64,000 nt of DNA from Candidatus Chlamydia sanziniae (GTDB lineage: Bacteria > Chlamydiota > Chlamydiia > Chlamydiales > Chlamydiaceae): NCBI RefSeq assembly GCF_001653975.1, contig NZ_CP014639.1, positions 310,001-374,000 of the forward strand, given 5' to 3'. How positions within the stretch are numbered: position 1 is the stretch's first letter; each line of letters opens with the position of its first letter. This document shows positions 8,790-17,164 of the stretch, one piece after another. The notes beneath the pieces are model-generated. The model was not told the origin of the DNA. It searched no databases and saw only the letters and a list, made by a program, of their open reading frames with translations. A program made the translations under genes and the position numbers.

Positions 8790-9953
8790 TTAAGTTCTAA
8801 AAAAGCTTTTCATTAACCTAAGGCATTGCTGCCAAAAAGAAAGATGCGGATTGTGTTCTTTAAGGGCTTTTTTCAACGCCTTATAAACATTTTGATCGCG
8901 ATCAGATAACCAACGCATTAATAAGGAGTGTACCATTTTTTTCCAAAGCATTGGATTACAATCACGGATACTATAGATATTCCCCACTTGCTCTGGAGTC
9001 AAACTATTTGCATCTTCAAGGGCGAGCAATAAATCCTCGGTTACCACCTTACGAACAACTTCTGTTAGGAAACCTTCTGCCAAAATCGAGTCCTTAGCAG
9101 ACGTTACCACCAACTCTTCCCATAAGCTTACTGCTATTTTACCCTCAGGAGAAAGAGGCTGACTACCAATCACAGGGTTTACTAATATACCCGAAAGGGA
9201 GGATGAGAGTATACCCCCAACTATGGTATAGAAGTCTTCACTTCCTGAAAGGAATAGACGGGCGATAGCATGAAGTACACGACAGCTTGCTTCGGATAGA
9301 GTCAAGAGCGGCTTTGCTTTCTCTAGTAAAAATTGTTCTAATAAGTCTAAGCTTAGGGGGAGGTGGATGGTATGGTTTTCCAGTAAAGTCATCAAACCTT
9401 TAGTGATAGCTTGTAAGGAAACGTCCGCAGTGACACTTTCTTTGATCCCTTCAGTTACAGAAGTGTTGCTCTTAGGAACACGCACTTCATAAGTGAAATC
9501 TTCCCATGAGGAGAAGTTGTTTCTCCTCTTAGTAAAGATCTTTTGTGTTGCTAGGGAAATTTTATCAATAGGTTGTTGGCGCTCAAAAAATATGAGCGAT
9601 TGCAGCATGGTCAACTTCTCCAGAGTAGCTTTTTTCTCAAGATAAGTCTTAGGGGAAAAAAAGCGATACAATACACATGTTTGTTGAGACTCTTCGTGTA
9701 ATCGCAATTCGATAATTGCCAACAACCTACTGGATACTGCATAAGAAATTTCTGAATAACCAAAGAGCTCATGAATCGCCTTTTGGATCCCAGGGAAACT
9801 TGTATCATAATTTGCAGGAAGAATTTGGCTTATCGGCCATGCTTCTAGGAGACTTCTTTTCTTGTCATAAGCCAAAATACGGGAGCTATCGCGTATGACA
9901 AGCTCTATAACACGTAAATAATATTCAATAGAGAATTGAAAATCTAAAATCAT
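8790..9953 (-). CDS. Lineage-specific hypothetical protein
   Basis: 387 residues, predicted mostly helical and soluble. No signal peptide, no clear transmembrane segment, no recognised motif. It is the last of four minus-strand genes between rsmB and pgk. The C-terminus ends in a basic-hydrophobic helix (LRLMKSFFRT). The ATG lacks a clear ribosome site: AGGA lies over 20 bases upstream, so the start is uncertain. A Chlamydophila-branch protein, possibly a T3S effector or inclusion protein, but that is only context. Confidence 0.6.
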   Translation of the reverse strand: MILDFQFSIEYYLRVIELVIRDSSRILAYDKKRSLLEAWPISQILPANYDTSFPGIQKAIHELFGYSEISYAVSSRLLAIIELRLHEESQQTCVLYRFFSPKTYLEKKATLEKLTMLQSLIFFERQQPIDKISLATQKIFTKRRNNFSSWEDFTYEVRVPKSNTSVTEGIKESVTADVSLQAITKGLMTLLENHTIHLPLSLDLLEQFLLEKAKPLLTLSEASCRVLHAIARLFLSGSEDFYTIVGGILSSSLSGILVNPVIGSQPLSPEGKIAVSLWEELVVTSAKDSILAEGFLTEVVRKVVTEDLLLALEDANSLTPEQVGNIYSIRDCNPMLWKKMVHSLLMRWLSDRDQNVYKALKKALKEHNPHLSFWQQCLRLMKSFFRT

Positions 9954-9987
9954 AAAATATGCTTAGGAATTTTATCCTTATTCTTTA

Positions 9988-10006
9988 AGAGTAATAGTAT
10001 TACTCT
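9988..10006. repeat. Hairpin in the gap between two hypothetical genes
   Basis: An 8-bp perfect stem (AGAGTAAT / ATTACTCT) with a 3-base loop lies between two minus-strand genes. Neither flank is a strong T-run, so a terminator or an operator are both possible; transcription of the downstream gene may be uncoupled here. Confidence 0.35.
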
Positions 10007-10071
10007 ACATTTATTCCCTATCTTTATCTCTATCTGAAAGTAAGGAATCTTCACATTATGAACATCTGTAT

Positions 10072-11229
10072 TTATTCACGAGGCTCGATCAATGTAAGCC
10101 GATCATTACAGAAAAATTCACAGATTACGTAATTCAATTTGTTTTGATATGCATCTGGATGCGAACGATAATCTTCTTCCAAAATTGGAAGATTCGTTTC
10201 CAAAATTGCATTGACGACGTCGTAATTCACTTGAATATCATAAGCTTCAGCCCACATCATGAGAAAGTCTCCCAGTTCTTTACTTCGATCTTGACGTAAT
10301 AAATAGAGGATATCGTGCATGATAAGAGCTTCATTGCTACTCCTATCCATAAATTCGTCAATTTTAACAGCACAGGCGAGAACTTGATTGTAATTTCTCT
10401 CTTTATCATAAGTATCAAGGTTATTCACAACATGGAAATACTGACCTGTGCCGAGATAAGGAGAACATACGATTTTAGTCAGTCCACGAAGATTTGCTAA
10501 CCCATCGACTCTTTCGTTAGAGTAGAGTAACTCCGCAATTTCTTGAGAAACAGTCTCCACATTACTGATACCATCAAGAGAAAGCGCATTGTAAATTGCG
10601 ACTTCTTGGAGAGATTCCAGAGGCAATCCTTCTTCGAGAGCATCCTCGGCTACCCACTTACATGCCAAACGTAAAATCAATGCAAAAGCAACAGCAGCCT
10701 CAAGACTTAAAGAATTGGCTCCACAAAGATCCAGTGGCATTGAAGGATGTTCACGACGTAGAAACGCAGAAAGTCGTAAGAAAACGTGGAAGAAAAAGCT
10801 TCTACACGTAGCTAAAGTTGTCTGTAGAGTATGAAAATAGGGGGGCTCTGAAGTTACCGCAGGCAATTCCGTTTCCTTAAGTAACATTCGAGGAATTGCT
10901 TCTAAAGAACTCGAGGTTTCTGAGCGATGATGTCTTGGAAATATATTCTTCCAAATTTGTGAAACTGCTTGACGAATGCGTGCAAGAATTGTGACTAATA
11001 CTCCTTCACGAGCTTCATATTCCACCCTATTTGTCATGAGATCGCTATTCATGCCTTCGGAAGGAGTTGCCTCAGGAATTTCCGAAGATCCTACGGTCTC
11101 GATGATCTGCATAGCGCTATCAGATATGCGCTCCTCAAGTTCGGAGTCTCCTTCTTCTGTAGCAGTCTCATCAAGGTGATCTGATATTGTATTCTGATCA
11201 CCATCATCGCCAGATATAGGCGCTCCCAT
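10072..11229 (-). CDS. Lineage-specific hypothetical protein, possible effector
   Basis: 385 residues. An acidic, disordered N-terminus (about 1-70) is followed by a short amphipathic stretch (GVLVTILARIRQAVSQIW, residues 76-93). That stretch resembles GVLARI/GLLQRI stretches at residues 53-67 of the two upstream proline-rich paralogues. The rest is a helical domain with no recognised family. GGAG lies 12 bases before the ATG. It starts 23 bases after the upstream gene, so the two are probably cotranscribed. The shared N-terminal element suggests a mosaic family; the function is unknown. Confidence 0.65.
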   Translation of the reverse strand: MGAPISGDDGDQNTISDHLDETATEEGDSELEERISDSAMQIIETVGSSEIPEATPSEGMNSDLMTNRVEYEAREGVLVTILARIRQAVSQIWKNIFPRHHRSETSSSLEAIPRMLLKETELPAVTSEPPYFHTLQTTLATCRSFFFHVFLRLSAFLRREHPSMPLDLCGANSLSLEAAVAFALILRLACKWVAEDALEEGLPLESLQEVAIYNALSLDGISNVETVSQEIAELLYSNERVDGLANLRGLTKIVCSPYLGTGQYFHVVNNLDTYDKERNYNQVLACAVKIDEFMDRSSNEALIMHDILYLLRQDRSKELGDFLMMWAEAYDIQVNYDVVNAILETNLPILEEDYRSHPDAYQNKLNYVICEFFCNDRLTLIEPRE

Positions 11230-11252
11230 GCGTCATTCTTACTCCGAACAAA

Positions 11253-12725
11253 TTATTCTTCTATTGTTAGTCCATCTTCTATCACAATCATCATGGCATT
11301 CATATATATTGGCGAAGACAACTTTGCTAAGGTTCCCAAAGCCCGTCGATTCCAAGATGTTTGCTGATTTACTCCTTCAGAATCGTATCGGTTCTGGTGC
11401 TGCTTCTCGAGCCTACTAACGTGGTCACTAATGTTTCTACTTAGAGATCGCGCCGAGTTCTTCCAGAAGTGTGACACATCTTCAGGATGCGATTCACGCA
11501 AATTATCCATTAATCCTCCAAACTTTAGAAGATCTCGCACAAAGCCGTGTCGTGCAAGTGACCCCTCTTCTAGATTAAAATTATTTGTTCTTTCTTTTAA
11601 GTACGCTGCAAATGATACAGACTTATCCAAATAAGGACCTTCTAACAGAAGGGCAGCTAGTACTTTTGTTAACAGAGGATCGTCTGGCCCCCCCTCATTG
11701 AGATTCGTGTTACTTTCCCAGGCCAACAAAGAAAATAGCTGCGATACTTGACTAAGCCCCGGAGAAGGGGACCTCATTGCATGGCTTGTGTTTTGTTGCC
11801 CTTTAGCCGTTTTTTCCAACCCACTTACTAACGTTTTAAGGCTTACTATCCGATGCTCTAAAGGATAACGATTTTCAAAAATATTCCACCTTTCTTGAAT
11901 CCTTTTTGCTACGGTCTCGATACGTTTTGAAGACGCATCAGCTCCTTCGGATATCTCTGATAATAGATTTTTTAAACCATCTAATACTGAATCCGCCTCC
12001 GAACCACTATCAGTGTCACTAGAACTATCAGGTCCCCAATGCACACTCTTTTTTAATCCAGCAGATGAAGAATCTTTTTTCAAAATACCTTTGATTACTT
12101 TAACACCTGCACCACCGTGTTTAGCAGGAAGAGGTATAGAACCTTTAGTCCCCGGAGGAAGAGGTGCAGAACCTTTCTTAGGTCGTGCTCCACCAGGAGG
12201 AAGAGGTATAGAACCTTTAGTCCCCGGAGGAAGAGGCGCAGGACCTTTCTTAGGTCGTGCTCCACCAGGAGGAAGAGGTATAGAACCTTTAGTCCCCGGA
12301 GGAAGAGGTGCAGGACCTTTCTTAGGTCGTGCTCCACCAGGAGGAAGAGGTATAGAACCTTTAGTCCCCGGAGGAAGAGGTGCAGGACCTTTCTTAGGTC
12401 GTGCTCTACCAGGAGGAAGAGGCGCAGGACGCGAAGGACGTGCTCCAGAAGTAAATACTGGTTCTTCCTCCTTCTTAGGAGAATGAAGTGAAGAAGAAGT
12501 TTGTCCTCCTGCTGGTCTTCCAGTGAAAAAATAGGTTAGAGCAGCCCCTATTCTAGCCAAAACACCTCTTTGTGACCTAGAAGAAGTACCAATGTTATGA
12601 GAACCTAAATTTCCTGTTCTCGAAGTTCCTGAACTCTGAGATCTTTGCACATTAGAACCCCGTGACTGTGTCCCACTCGTCCACAAACCAGATCCAGGTT
12701 GGTTATCAGAAGGATTAACTGACAT
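11253..12725 (-). CDS. Proline-rich tandem-repeat protein, candidate host-directed effector
   Basis: 490 residues. Order: Ser/Gly/Thr-rich disordered N-terminus (1-52); short amphipathic element GVLARIGAALTYFF (54-67); RPAPLPP (99-105), a class I SH3-ligand pattern; four 24-residue repeats (107-202) built on ARPKKGPAPLPPG and TKGSIPLPPG; then GILK (213-216) and KSVHW (226-230) followed by an acidic serine run; finally a helical domain (about 240-490) with no family I know. GILK then K-x-V-x-W is the SILK plus RVxF order of PP1-binding proteins. No classical signal peptide, as expected of T3S substrates. A paralogue lies directly upstream. Effector role is an inference. C. pecorum has a strain-typing gene called ORF663 with a coding tandem repeat; this may be it. 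Confidence 0.75.
   Translation of the reverse strand: MSVNPSDNQPGSGLWTSGTQSRGSNVQRSQSSGTSRTGNLGSHNIGTSSRSQRGVLARIGAALTYFFTGRPAGGQTSSSLHSPKKEEEPVFTSGARPSRPAPLPPGRARPKKGPAPLPPGTKGSIPLPPGGARPKKGPAPLPPGTKGSIPLPPGGARPKKGPAPLPPGTKGSIPLPPGGARPKKGSAPLPPGTKGSIPLPAKHGGAGVKVIKGILKKDSSSAGLKKSVHWGPDSSSDTDSGSEADSVLDGLKNLLSEISEGADASSKRIETVAKRIQERWNIFENRYPLEHRIVSLKTLVSGLEKTAKGQQNTSHAMRSPSPGLSQVSQLFSLLAWESNTNLNEGGPDDPLLTKVLAALLLEGPYLDKSVSFAAYLKERTNNFNLEEGSLARHGFVRDLLKFGGLMDNLRESHPEDVSHFWKNSARSLSRNISDHVSRLEKQHQNRYDSEGVNQQTSWNRRALGTLAKLSSPIYMNAMMIVIEDGLTIEE
12127..12414 (-). repeat. Four 72-bp coding tandem repeats
   Basis: Copies begin at 12127, 12199, 12271 and 12343; a fifth begins at 12415 and diverges after a few bases. 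Each unit encodes 24 residues and the period keeps the frame. Copies differ at only a few bases, pointing to recent expansion or ongoing homogenisation. Copy number is likely to vary between strains. Confidence 0.95.
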
Positions 12726-13056
12726 TATTTTTCTCTTTTATTTAAGTTATTTAATTTATTTTAAAAATAAAACACGATTATATGAAACACTTTTCATTCT
12801 AAAAATGAAAATAACTGTAATTATATAATTAACTAATTTTATCTATTCAAAAAGCCTTTTATAAACATTGCAAAGGAAGAAATATCATAGGCAAATGACA
12901 CCAGTCCCCAAGATACCTCCTACACATAGTTTTAATGAAAAGCTCAAAATACAACAGGTCCCTCCAAGCAAGAAATTTTTATTACAAGAAAGAACTTCTA
13001 AGCATTTGGAATATGGTCTACCTACACGTAAGTTATGAAAATTTCCCCTAAGAACT
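12726..13056. other. 331-bp gap between the two proline-rich paralogues
   Basis: A/T-rich DNA. The part next to 12725 resembles the DNA upstream of the paralogue at 13671: both hold TTATTTTAAAAATAAAA about 30-45 bases before the start, and a purine-rich AGAGAAA ribosome-site region. This indicates the duplication included the 5' region. A 62-codon minus-strand frame at 12885-13073 shows no resemblance to the longer paralogue's C-terminus, so I see no decayed remnant. Confidence 0.5.
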
Positions 13057-13671
13057 TTATTTGTTCTCCTCATTTCTCCAACGGATATGTGGCTTGTCGG
13101 AAGATCTCTTGCTATCGCTAGGTGATTTCAAAATTCCTTTCGCTGGAGGAAGAGGCGCAGGACGTGAAGGCTTTATTCCAGAAGCAAATGTTTTTCCTCT
13201 TACCTTTTTAGGAAGAGGTACAGGACGCTTCTTAGGTCGTGCTCCAAGAGGGAAAGGCGTACTAACCGAAGGAGGAGGAGGCGCAGGACGTGAAGGTCGA
13301 GGAGTCCCATTCGCGCTGGGAACTCGAGGTGTTAACACATGTTTTCCCGTCTGATATCCACGTTTTATTAAATGTTCGGCAGCACCTTGGGTATCTCGAG
13401 CATTCGATGGTGTTGGATTATAGTGCTCATATGGATTTTCAACTCCCCCTCTCCTTGTACGAAAAGGCCTAGAAAAAAAGTTTGCTATTGTACTCCATAT
13501 CCTCTGCAATAGACCTTGTCTAGATGAAGAAGACTCACTTTCAGTTACCTTATGCTGACCCAAATTTACTTTGCCCTTTTCTCCTCCAGATTGAACATCA
13601 GGGTGCTGCAAATGAGCGTTCGATGCCCACAAATCGGGCTCTGGTTTTTTACCAAAAGGATTAATAGACAT
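13057..13671 (-). CDS. Short proline-rich paralogue of the tandem-repeat protein
   Basis: 204 residues. It shares the plan of the 490-residue neighbour: start MSINPF against MSVNPS; element GLLQRIWSTIANFF (53-66); ARPKK and RPAPLPP (170-176) proline motifs; and GILK (179-182). It ends 6 residues after HIRW (195-198), with an acidic tail. It therefore lacks the 250-residue helical domain and the 24-residue tandem repeats. It may be an independent short effector or a truncated duplicate. The upstream DNA also matches that of the neighbour. A PP1-binding role is weaker here because HIRW is a degenerate RVxF. Confidence 0.7.
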   Translation of the reverse strand: MSINPFGKKPEPDLWASNAHLQHPDVQSGGEKGKVNLGQHKVTESESSSSRQGLLQRIWSTIANFFSRPFRTRRGGVENPYEHYNPTPSNARDTQGAAEHLIKRGYQTGKHVLTPRVPSANGTPRPSRPAPPPPSVSTPFPLGARPKKRPVPLPKKVRGKTFASGIKPSRPAPLPPAKGILKSPSDSKRSSDKPHIRWRNEENK

Positions 13672-13906
13672 AATAATTTCTCTTTTTTTATTTTTTTAAT
13701 TAACTTTATTTTAAAAATAAAATGTTTAGAAAGAAATTATTATTGATTTAGTGTTCTAAATAAATATAATCAGACCAAGCCTGAATACCCTTCATAACAA
13801 AAGAAATAAAAATATAAATTCCTAAGATTAAGTAGGCTAGATTAGCATAGGAAAAACTCCGGACACTCTATAAGCAACCGTAAAAAAATGCATGTATTTA
13901 ATAAAA

Positions 13907-15112
13907 TTAATTCTCTGAAGGAGACAGAACCTCAGTTCCAGGTAAGAATCCATGATCAAGAAACTCTAAAGAAGCTCCGCCTCCTGTAGAGACATGGGAA
14001 ACCTTGGTAGTACAACCTGCTAGAGCAACAACAGCAGCAGCATCTCCCCCTCCGACAACAGTAATTGCAGAAGGGTGATGCCCCAAGGCATGAGCAAGAA
14101 CAAGAGAGCCTTCATCAAAAGGGGGCACTTCATAAACACCAACAGGTCCATTCCAAAATATAGTTTTGGATTGACTGATAATGTGAGAAAACTCCTCTAT
14201 AGTCTTAGGACCTATATCTAAACCCTGCAAATCTGGGAGAATCCCCTGATCTATAGAAACCACAGTGTATTCAGCGTGAGTTCCCCGGGCAACCTTAACA
14301 TCGCGAGGTAAAACAATCTGCACCTTATGGCTTTCTGCCATTTTCAACACATGTTTAGCGAGTTTTATTCCCGATTCTTCAACAAGAGAACGACCGACAG
14401 CTTTTCCTAAAGCTTTTAAAAAAGTAAAGCCCATTCCTCCAGCTAGTAAAAGGTAATCAATCTGAGAAAGCAAAGTTTCTATCACCCCAATTTTAGAAGA
14501 CACCTTGGCACCACCAAGAATCGCTGTAAATGGTCGGTTAGGAGAACGCAAAAGATGGGTTCCTAAAAATTCGAGTTCTTTTTCCATAAGAAAACCTGCT
14601 GCTGCCTTACCAGGGAAAGCCTGAGGAACAACATAAACAGAAGCATGCTTTCTATGCGAAGTACCAAAAGCGTCATTAACATAAAAATCTCCATACGAGG
14701 AAAGTTCTGCAGCAAAAGAGGGATCTTTGTCAGGGTGTTCTTCCCCTAAATGGAAACGGAGATTCTCAAGCAGTAAAACTCTACCCGGAGAGAGTTGGCC
14801 TACAGCCCGGCGAGTGACCTCTCCAATACAATCCAAAGCCAGAGGAACATGATGGCCTAAGTAATCTTCTAAAACTTCAACAACAGGTTGAAGAGAGAAA
14901 CTTTCTTCGAATCCTTCTTGTTTAGGGCGTCCTAAATGGCTCATTAAAATGACAGCGGCATTTTTCTTAAGAAGATAGTTAATGGTGGGCATAGCACTGC
15001 GGATGCGCATATCATCGAGTACTTTTCCTTCTTGCATAGGAACATTAAAATCTACACGCACTAGCACTTTTTTCCCTTCAGGAGAAAGATCTCGTACTGT
15101 TAGCCTATCCAT
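13907..15112 (-). CDS. pgk: Phosphoglycerate kinase
   Basis: 401 residues, the normal bacterial length. It converts 1,3-bisphosphoglycerate and ADP to 3-phosphoglycerate and ATP in glycolysis. Visible signatures include VRVDFNVP near the N-terminus, LMSHLGRP, LLENLRFH, the nucleotide-binding ILGGAKVSSKIG, and the C-terminal VVGGGDAAA with STGGGASLEFL. Chlamydiae keep lower glycolysis, so this is an ATP source in the inclusion. It lies downstream of the pit gene on the same strand, with a 36-base gap. Confidence 0.98.
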   Translation of the reverse strand: MDRLTVRDLSPEGKKVLVRVDFNVPMQEGKVLDDMRIRSAMPTINYLLKKNAAVILMSHLGRPKQEGFEESFSLQPVVEVLEDYLGHHVPLALDCIGEVTRRAVGQLSPGRVLLLENLRFHLGEEHPDKDPSFAAELSSYGDFYVNDAFGTSHRKHASVYVVPQAFPGKAAAGFLMEKELEFLGTHLLRSPNRPFTAILGGAKVSSKIGVIETLLSQIDYLLLAGGMGFTFLKALGKAVGRSLVEESGIKLAKHVLKMAESHKVQIVLPRDVKVARGTHAEYTVVSIDQGILPDLQGLDIGPKTIEEFSHIISQSKTIFWNGPVGVYEVPPFDEGSLVLAHALGHHPSAITVVGGGDAAAVVALAGCTTKVSHVSTGGGASLEFLDHGFLPGTEVLSPSEN

Positions 15113-15148
15113 ATTCTCAAGAACCTCCCCAAAGATTTTTTTGTACTT

Positions 15149-16429
15149 TTAATGGAATAATGCTCTTAAAGCAAAGAAAAAGAATATTGATAGCATAGCT
15201 CCTGCAGGAAGTGTGATAAACCAAGACATGATAATATCTTTAATTATGTTTAAATTAATTGCTTGGATTCCACGGGCAAGGCCTATTCCCAAGACAGCTC
15301 CTACAACAACATGAGTAGTCGATATAGGCAGCCCTAGGACAGAGGCTAAAGCTATTGTAATTGCAGCCCCCATTCCCACGGAAAAACCTCGAGAGGGAGT
15401 GAGTTCCGTAATTTTACACCCTACAGTTTCTATAACACGCCATCCCCAAACAGCTAAGCCTATGACCAAGCCTATACCACCAAAAGCCATCAACAACATC
15501 AGGGTATAGGAAGAATAGATGCTGGGATATGCCTGACGTAAAACCCCAGCAACAGGCGCTATGGCATTTGCGACATCATTAGATCCATGAGCAAAAGCCA
15601 TAAAGCAAGCAATGATGACTTGTAAGTAAGCGAAAATCCTCTCTACAATTAGGTATTTCCTGCCATAATTACCGCCGTGTTTTTTTAAGCGGTAGGTAAG
15701 ACTTCCCTCTTTTGGTGAGTCAGCAATGTAAGAACACCGCGAAGTATGGACATAGAAAAACATTGCCCCATAAGTCACAAGACCACAAAGAAAAACGATT
15801 CCCATAGCCCAAGGAATGGCAACAATACGTGAGATCAAGCCTCCTAAAACCACTATAGTCCCCAAGGTAATCATTACCAAAGCAGCAAGAAAAGGCGCTA
15901 TACGCACCATGGCTAAGACAGGGTCATTCTTATAAAAGATATGCCTACGGATAAAAGAAAAAACAAGGTAGGCTACGCATCCTCCGATTAAAGGAGAGGC
16001 GATCCAACCGATTAAAATCACTGCTACGGAATTCCAATAAATTATGGATCCTTTTCCCAAAACCAAGCCGAAACCAAGAACAGCACCGACTATAGAATGC
16101 GTTGTGGACACCGGCCAACCGAAAAATGAGGCGAGCTGTAGCCACACCCCAGTTGCTAATAAGGCTGCTGTCATGCCATAAATATAATCTCCTGATGTGA
16201 TTAGAGGATCAGAAACAGAAACAATACTACTTTCTATCGTTCCTGCTACACGATCTCCTAGAAGTAGAGCGCCTAAAAATTCAAAAATTACCGCGACAAG
16301 GACAGCCTGGCGTAATGTCAGAACTCCTGATCCTACACTAGGGCCAACTGCATTGGCAACATCATTAGCTCCTATATTCCAGGAAGCGTAGAAACCACAA
16401 AGAAGAACAAAAATAATTAAAGCGAGCAT
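15149..16429 (-). CDS. pit: Inorganic phosphate permease (Pit/PiT family)
   Basis: 426 residues with about ten transmembrane segments. Both halves carry the family signature: NIGANDVANAVGPSVGSG near residue 19 and HGSNDVANAIAPVAG in the second half, the internal duplication that defines PiT transporters. It imports phosphate with H+ or Na+. It follows a DUF47 protein by 6 bases, the usual pairing in bacteria, so both are probably one operon together with pgk. Confidence 0.94.
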   Translation of the reverse strand: MLALIIFVLLCGFYASWNIGANDVANAVGPSVGSGVLTLRQAVLVAVIFEFLGALLLGDRVAGTIESSIVSVSDPLITSGDYIYGMTAALLATGVWLQLASFFGWPVSTTHSIVGAVLGFGLVLGKGSIIYWNSVAVILIGWIASPLIGGCVAYLVFSFIRRHIFYKNDPVLAMVRIAPFLAALVMITLGTIVVLGGLISRIVAIPWAMGIVFLCGLVTYGAMFFYVHTSRCSYIADSPKEGSLTYRLKKHGGNYGRKYLIVERIFAYLQVIIACFMAFAHGSNDVANAIAPVAGVLRQAYPSIYSSYTLMLLMAFGGIGLVIGLAVWGWRVIETVGCKITELTPSRGFSVGMGAAITIALASVLGLPISTTHVVVGAVLGIGLARGIQAINLNIIKDIIMSWFITLPAGAMLSIFFFFALRALFH

Positions 16430-16435
16430 GCGGTA

Positions 16436-17110
16436 TTACTTTTCTTCTAGCGTCATGTTAATTCTATGTGCAAGTTTTTCTGAGCTATCAGAAATCCCTG
16501 CAGTTCTTCGAATCACCTGTAGCCAAAGATAAAATTCTTTTTCAGAAATGACAAAATCATCAGAAAAAAAGACTTGCATTAGTTCGCGCTGTAAAACATC
16601 AGACTCATGTTCCGTTTTAGCCACATGACCTACCAATACACGTGCTTTATCTGCTTTTCTACCTCCAAATGAGCTTTCCAGTAACTGATTAAATTCATGG
16701 AGCAACGTCATTGTTAATTTGAAAGCTTCTAAATTTTTTTCTAAAAATTGGAAAAATAGACCTTCCATGGAGGGATAAAAGCTTAAATGCCTAATAGTAA
16801 GTAGAATAGCTACATCTTCGGCTGTATCAGCAATGCTATCTTGTATAGAAATAATTTCTAAAATGCCTGCACGGGATATGGGCATAAACAATCCTACAGG
16901 AAGGTGATTCCGCATATCATTTTTTATACAATCTGCTTGATATTCTTTGTCAGAGACAATTTTAGCCATCTCCAGCAATTCTTCATATCTTCCGTCTCGC
17001 AATGCTGTAAACATAGGAAAGATTTGGTTTACACAAGAAGTCACAACTTCTAAATGTGCCTGTAAAGGAGCAAAAGGAGACTGTCCGAATAGACGAGCAA
17101 GAGTTTGCAT
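16436..17110 (-). CDS. DUF47 (PhoU-like) phosphate transport accessory protein
   Basis: 224 residues, all helical, of the TIGR00153/DUF47 family related to PhoU. Acidic metal-binding patterns typical of PhoU-like bundles are visible (DKEYQADCIK, and SIADTAEDVAIL). It is the first gene of the pit-pgk operon, 6 bases before pit. Known family members control or stabilise the neighbouring Pit permease. It is divergent from dppD, with 54 bases for both promoters. Confidence 0.9.
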   Translation of the reverse strand: MQTLARLFGQSPFAPLQAHLEVVTSCVNQIFPMFTALRDGRYEELLEMAKIVSDKEYQADCIKNDMRNHLPVGLFMPISRAGILEIISIQDSIADTAEDVAILLTIRHLSFYPSMEGLFFQFLEKNLEAFKLTMTLLHEFNQLLESSFGGRKADKARVLVGHVAKTEHESDVLQRELMQVFFSDDFVISEKEFYLWLQVIRRTAGISDSSEKLAHRINMTLEEK

Positions 17111-17164
17111 AAGAATAGCCTTTTTCGTAATAATAACGTGCTTGAGTGATCTTGTAAACGACTT

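Noticed and set aside
12127..12420. Direct repeats that could look like a CRISPR array
   Set aside because: The 72-bp units adjoin without unique spacers, keep the reading frame and encode a proline-rich repeat. No cas genes are present.
12013..12491. Long plus-strand frames rich in Gly/Arg opposite the repeat gene
   Set aside because: They are antisense shadows of the 72-bp repeat, whose length is divisible by three and so stays open in several frames. The minus-strand gene has the start, ribosome site and paralogue.
12885..13073. 62-codon minus-strand frame between the paralogues, as a decayed C-terminal domain
   Set aside because: Its translation does not resemble the C-terminal domain of the 490-residue paralogue and it overlaps the end of the short one.
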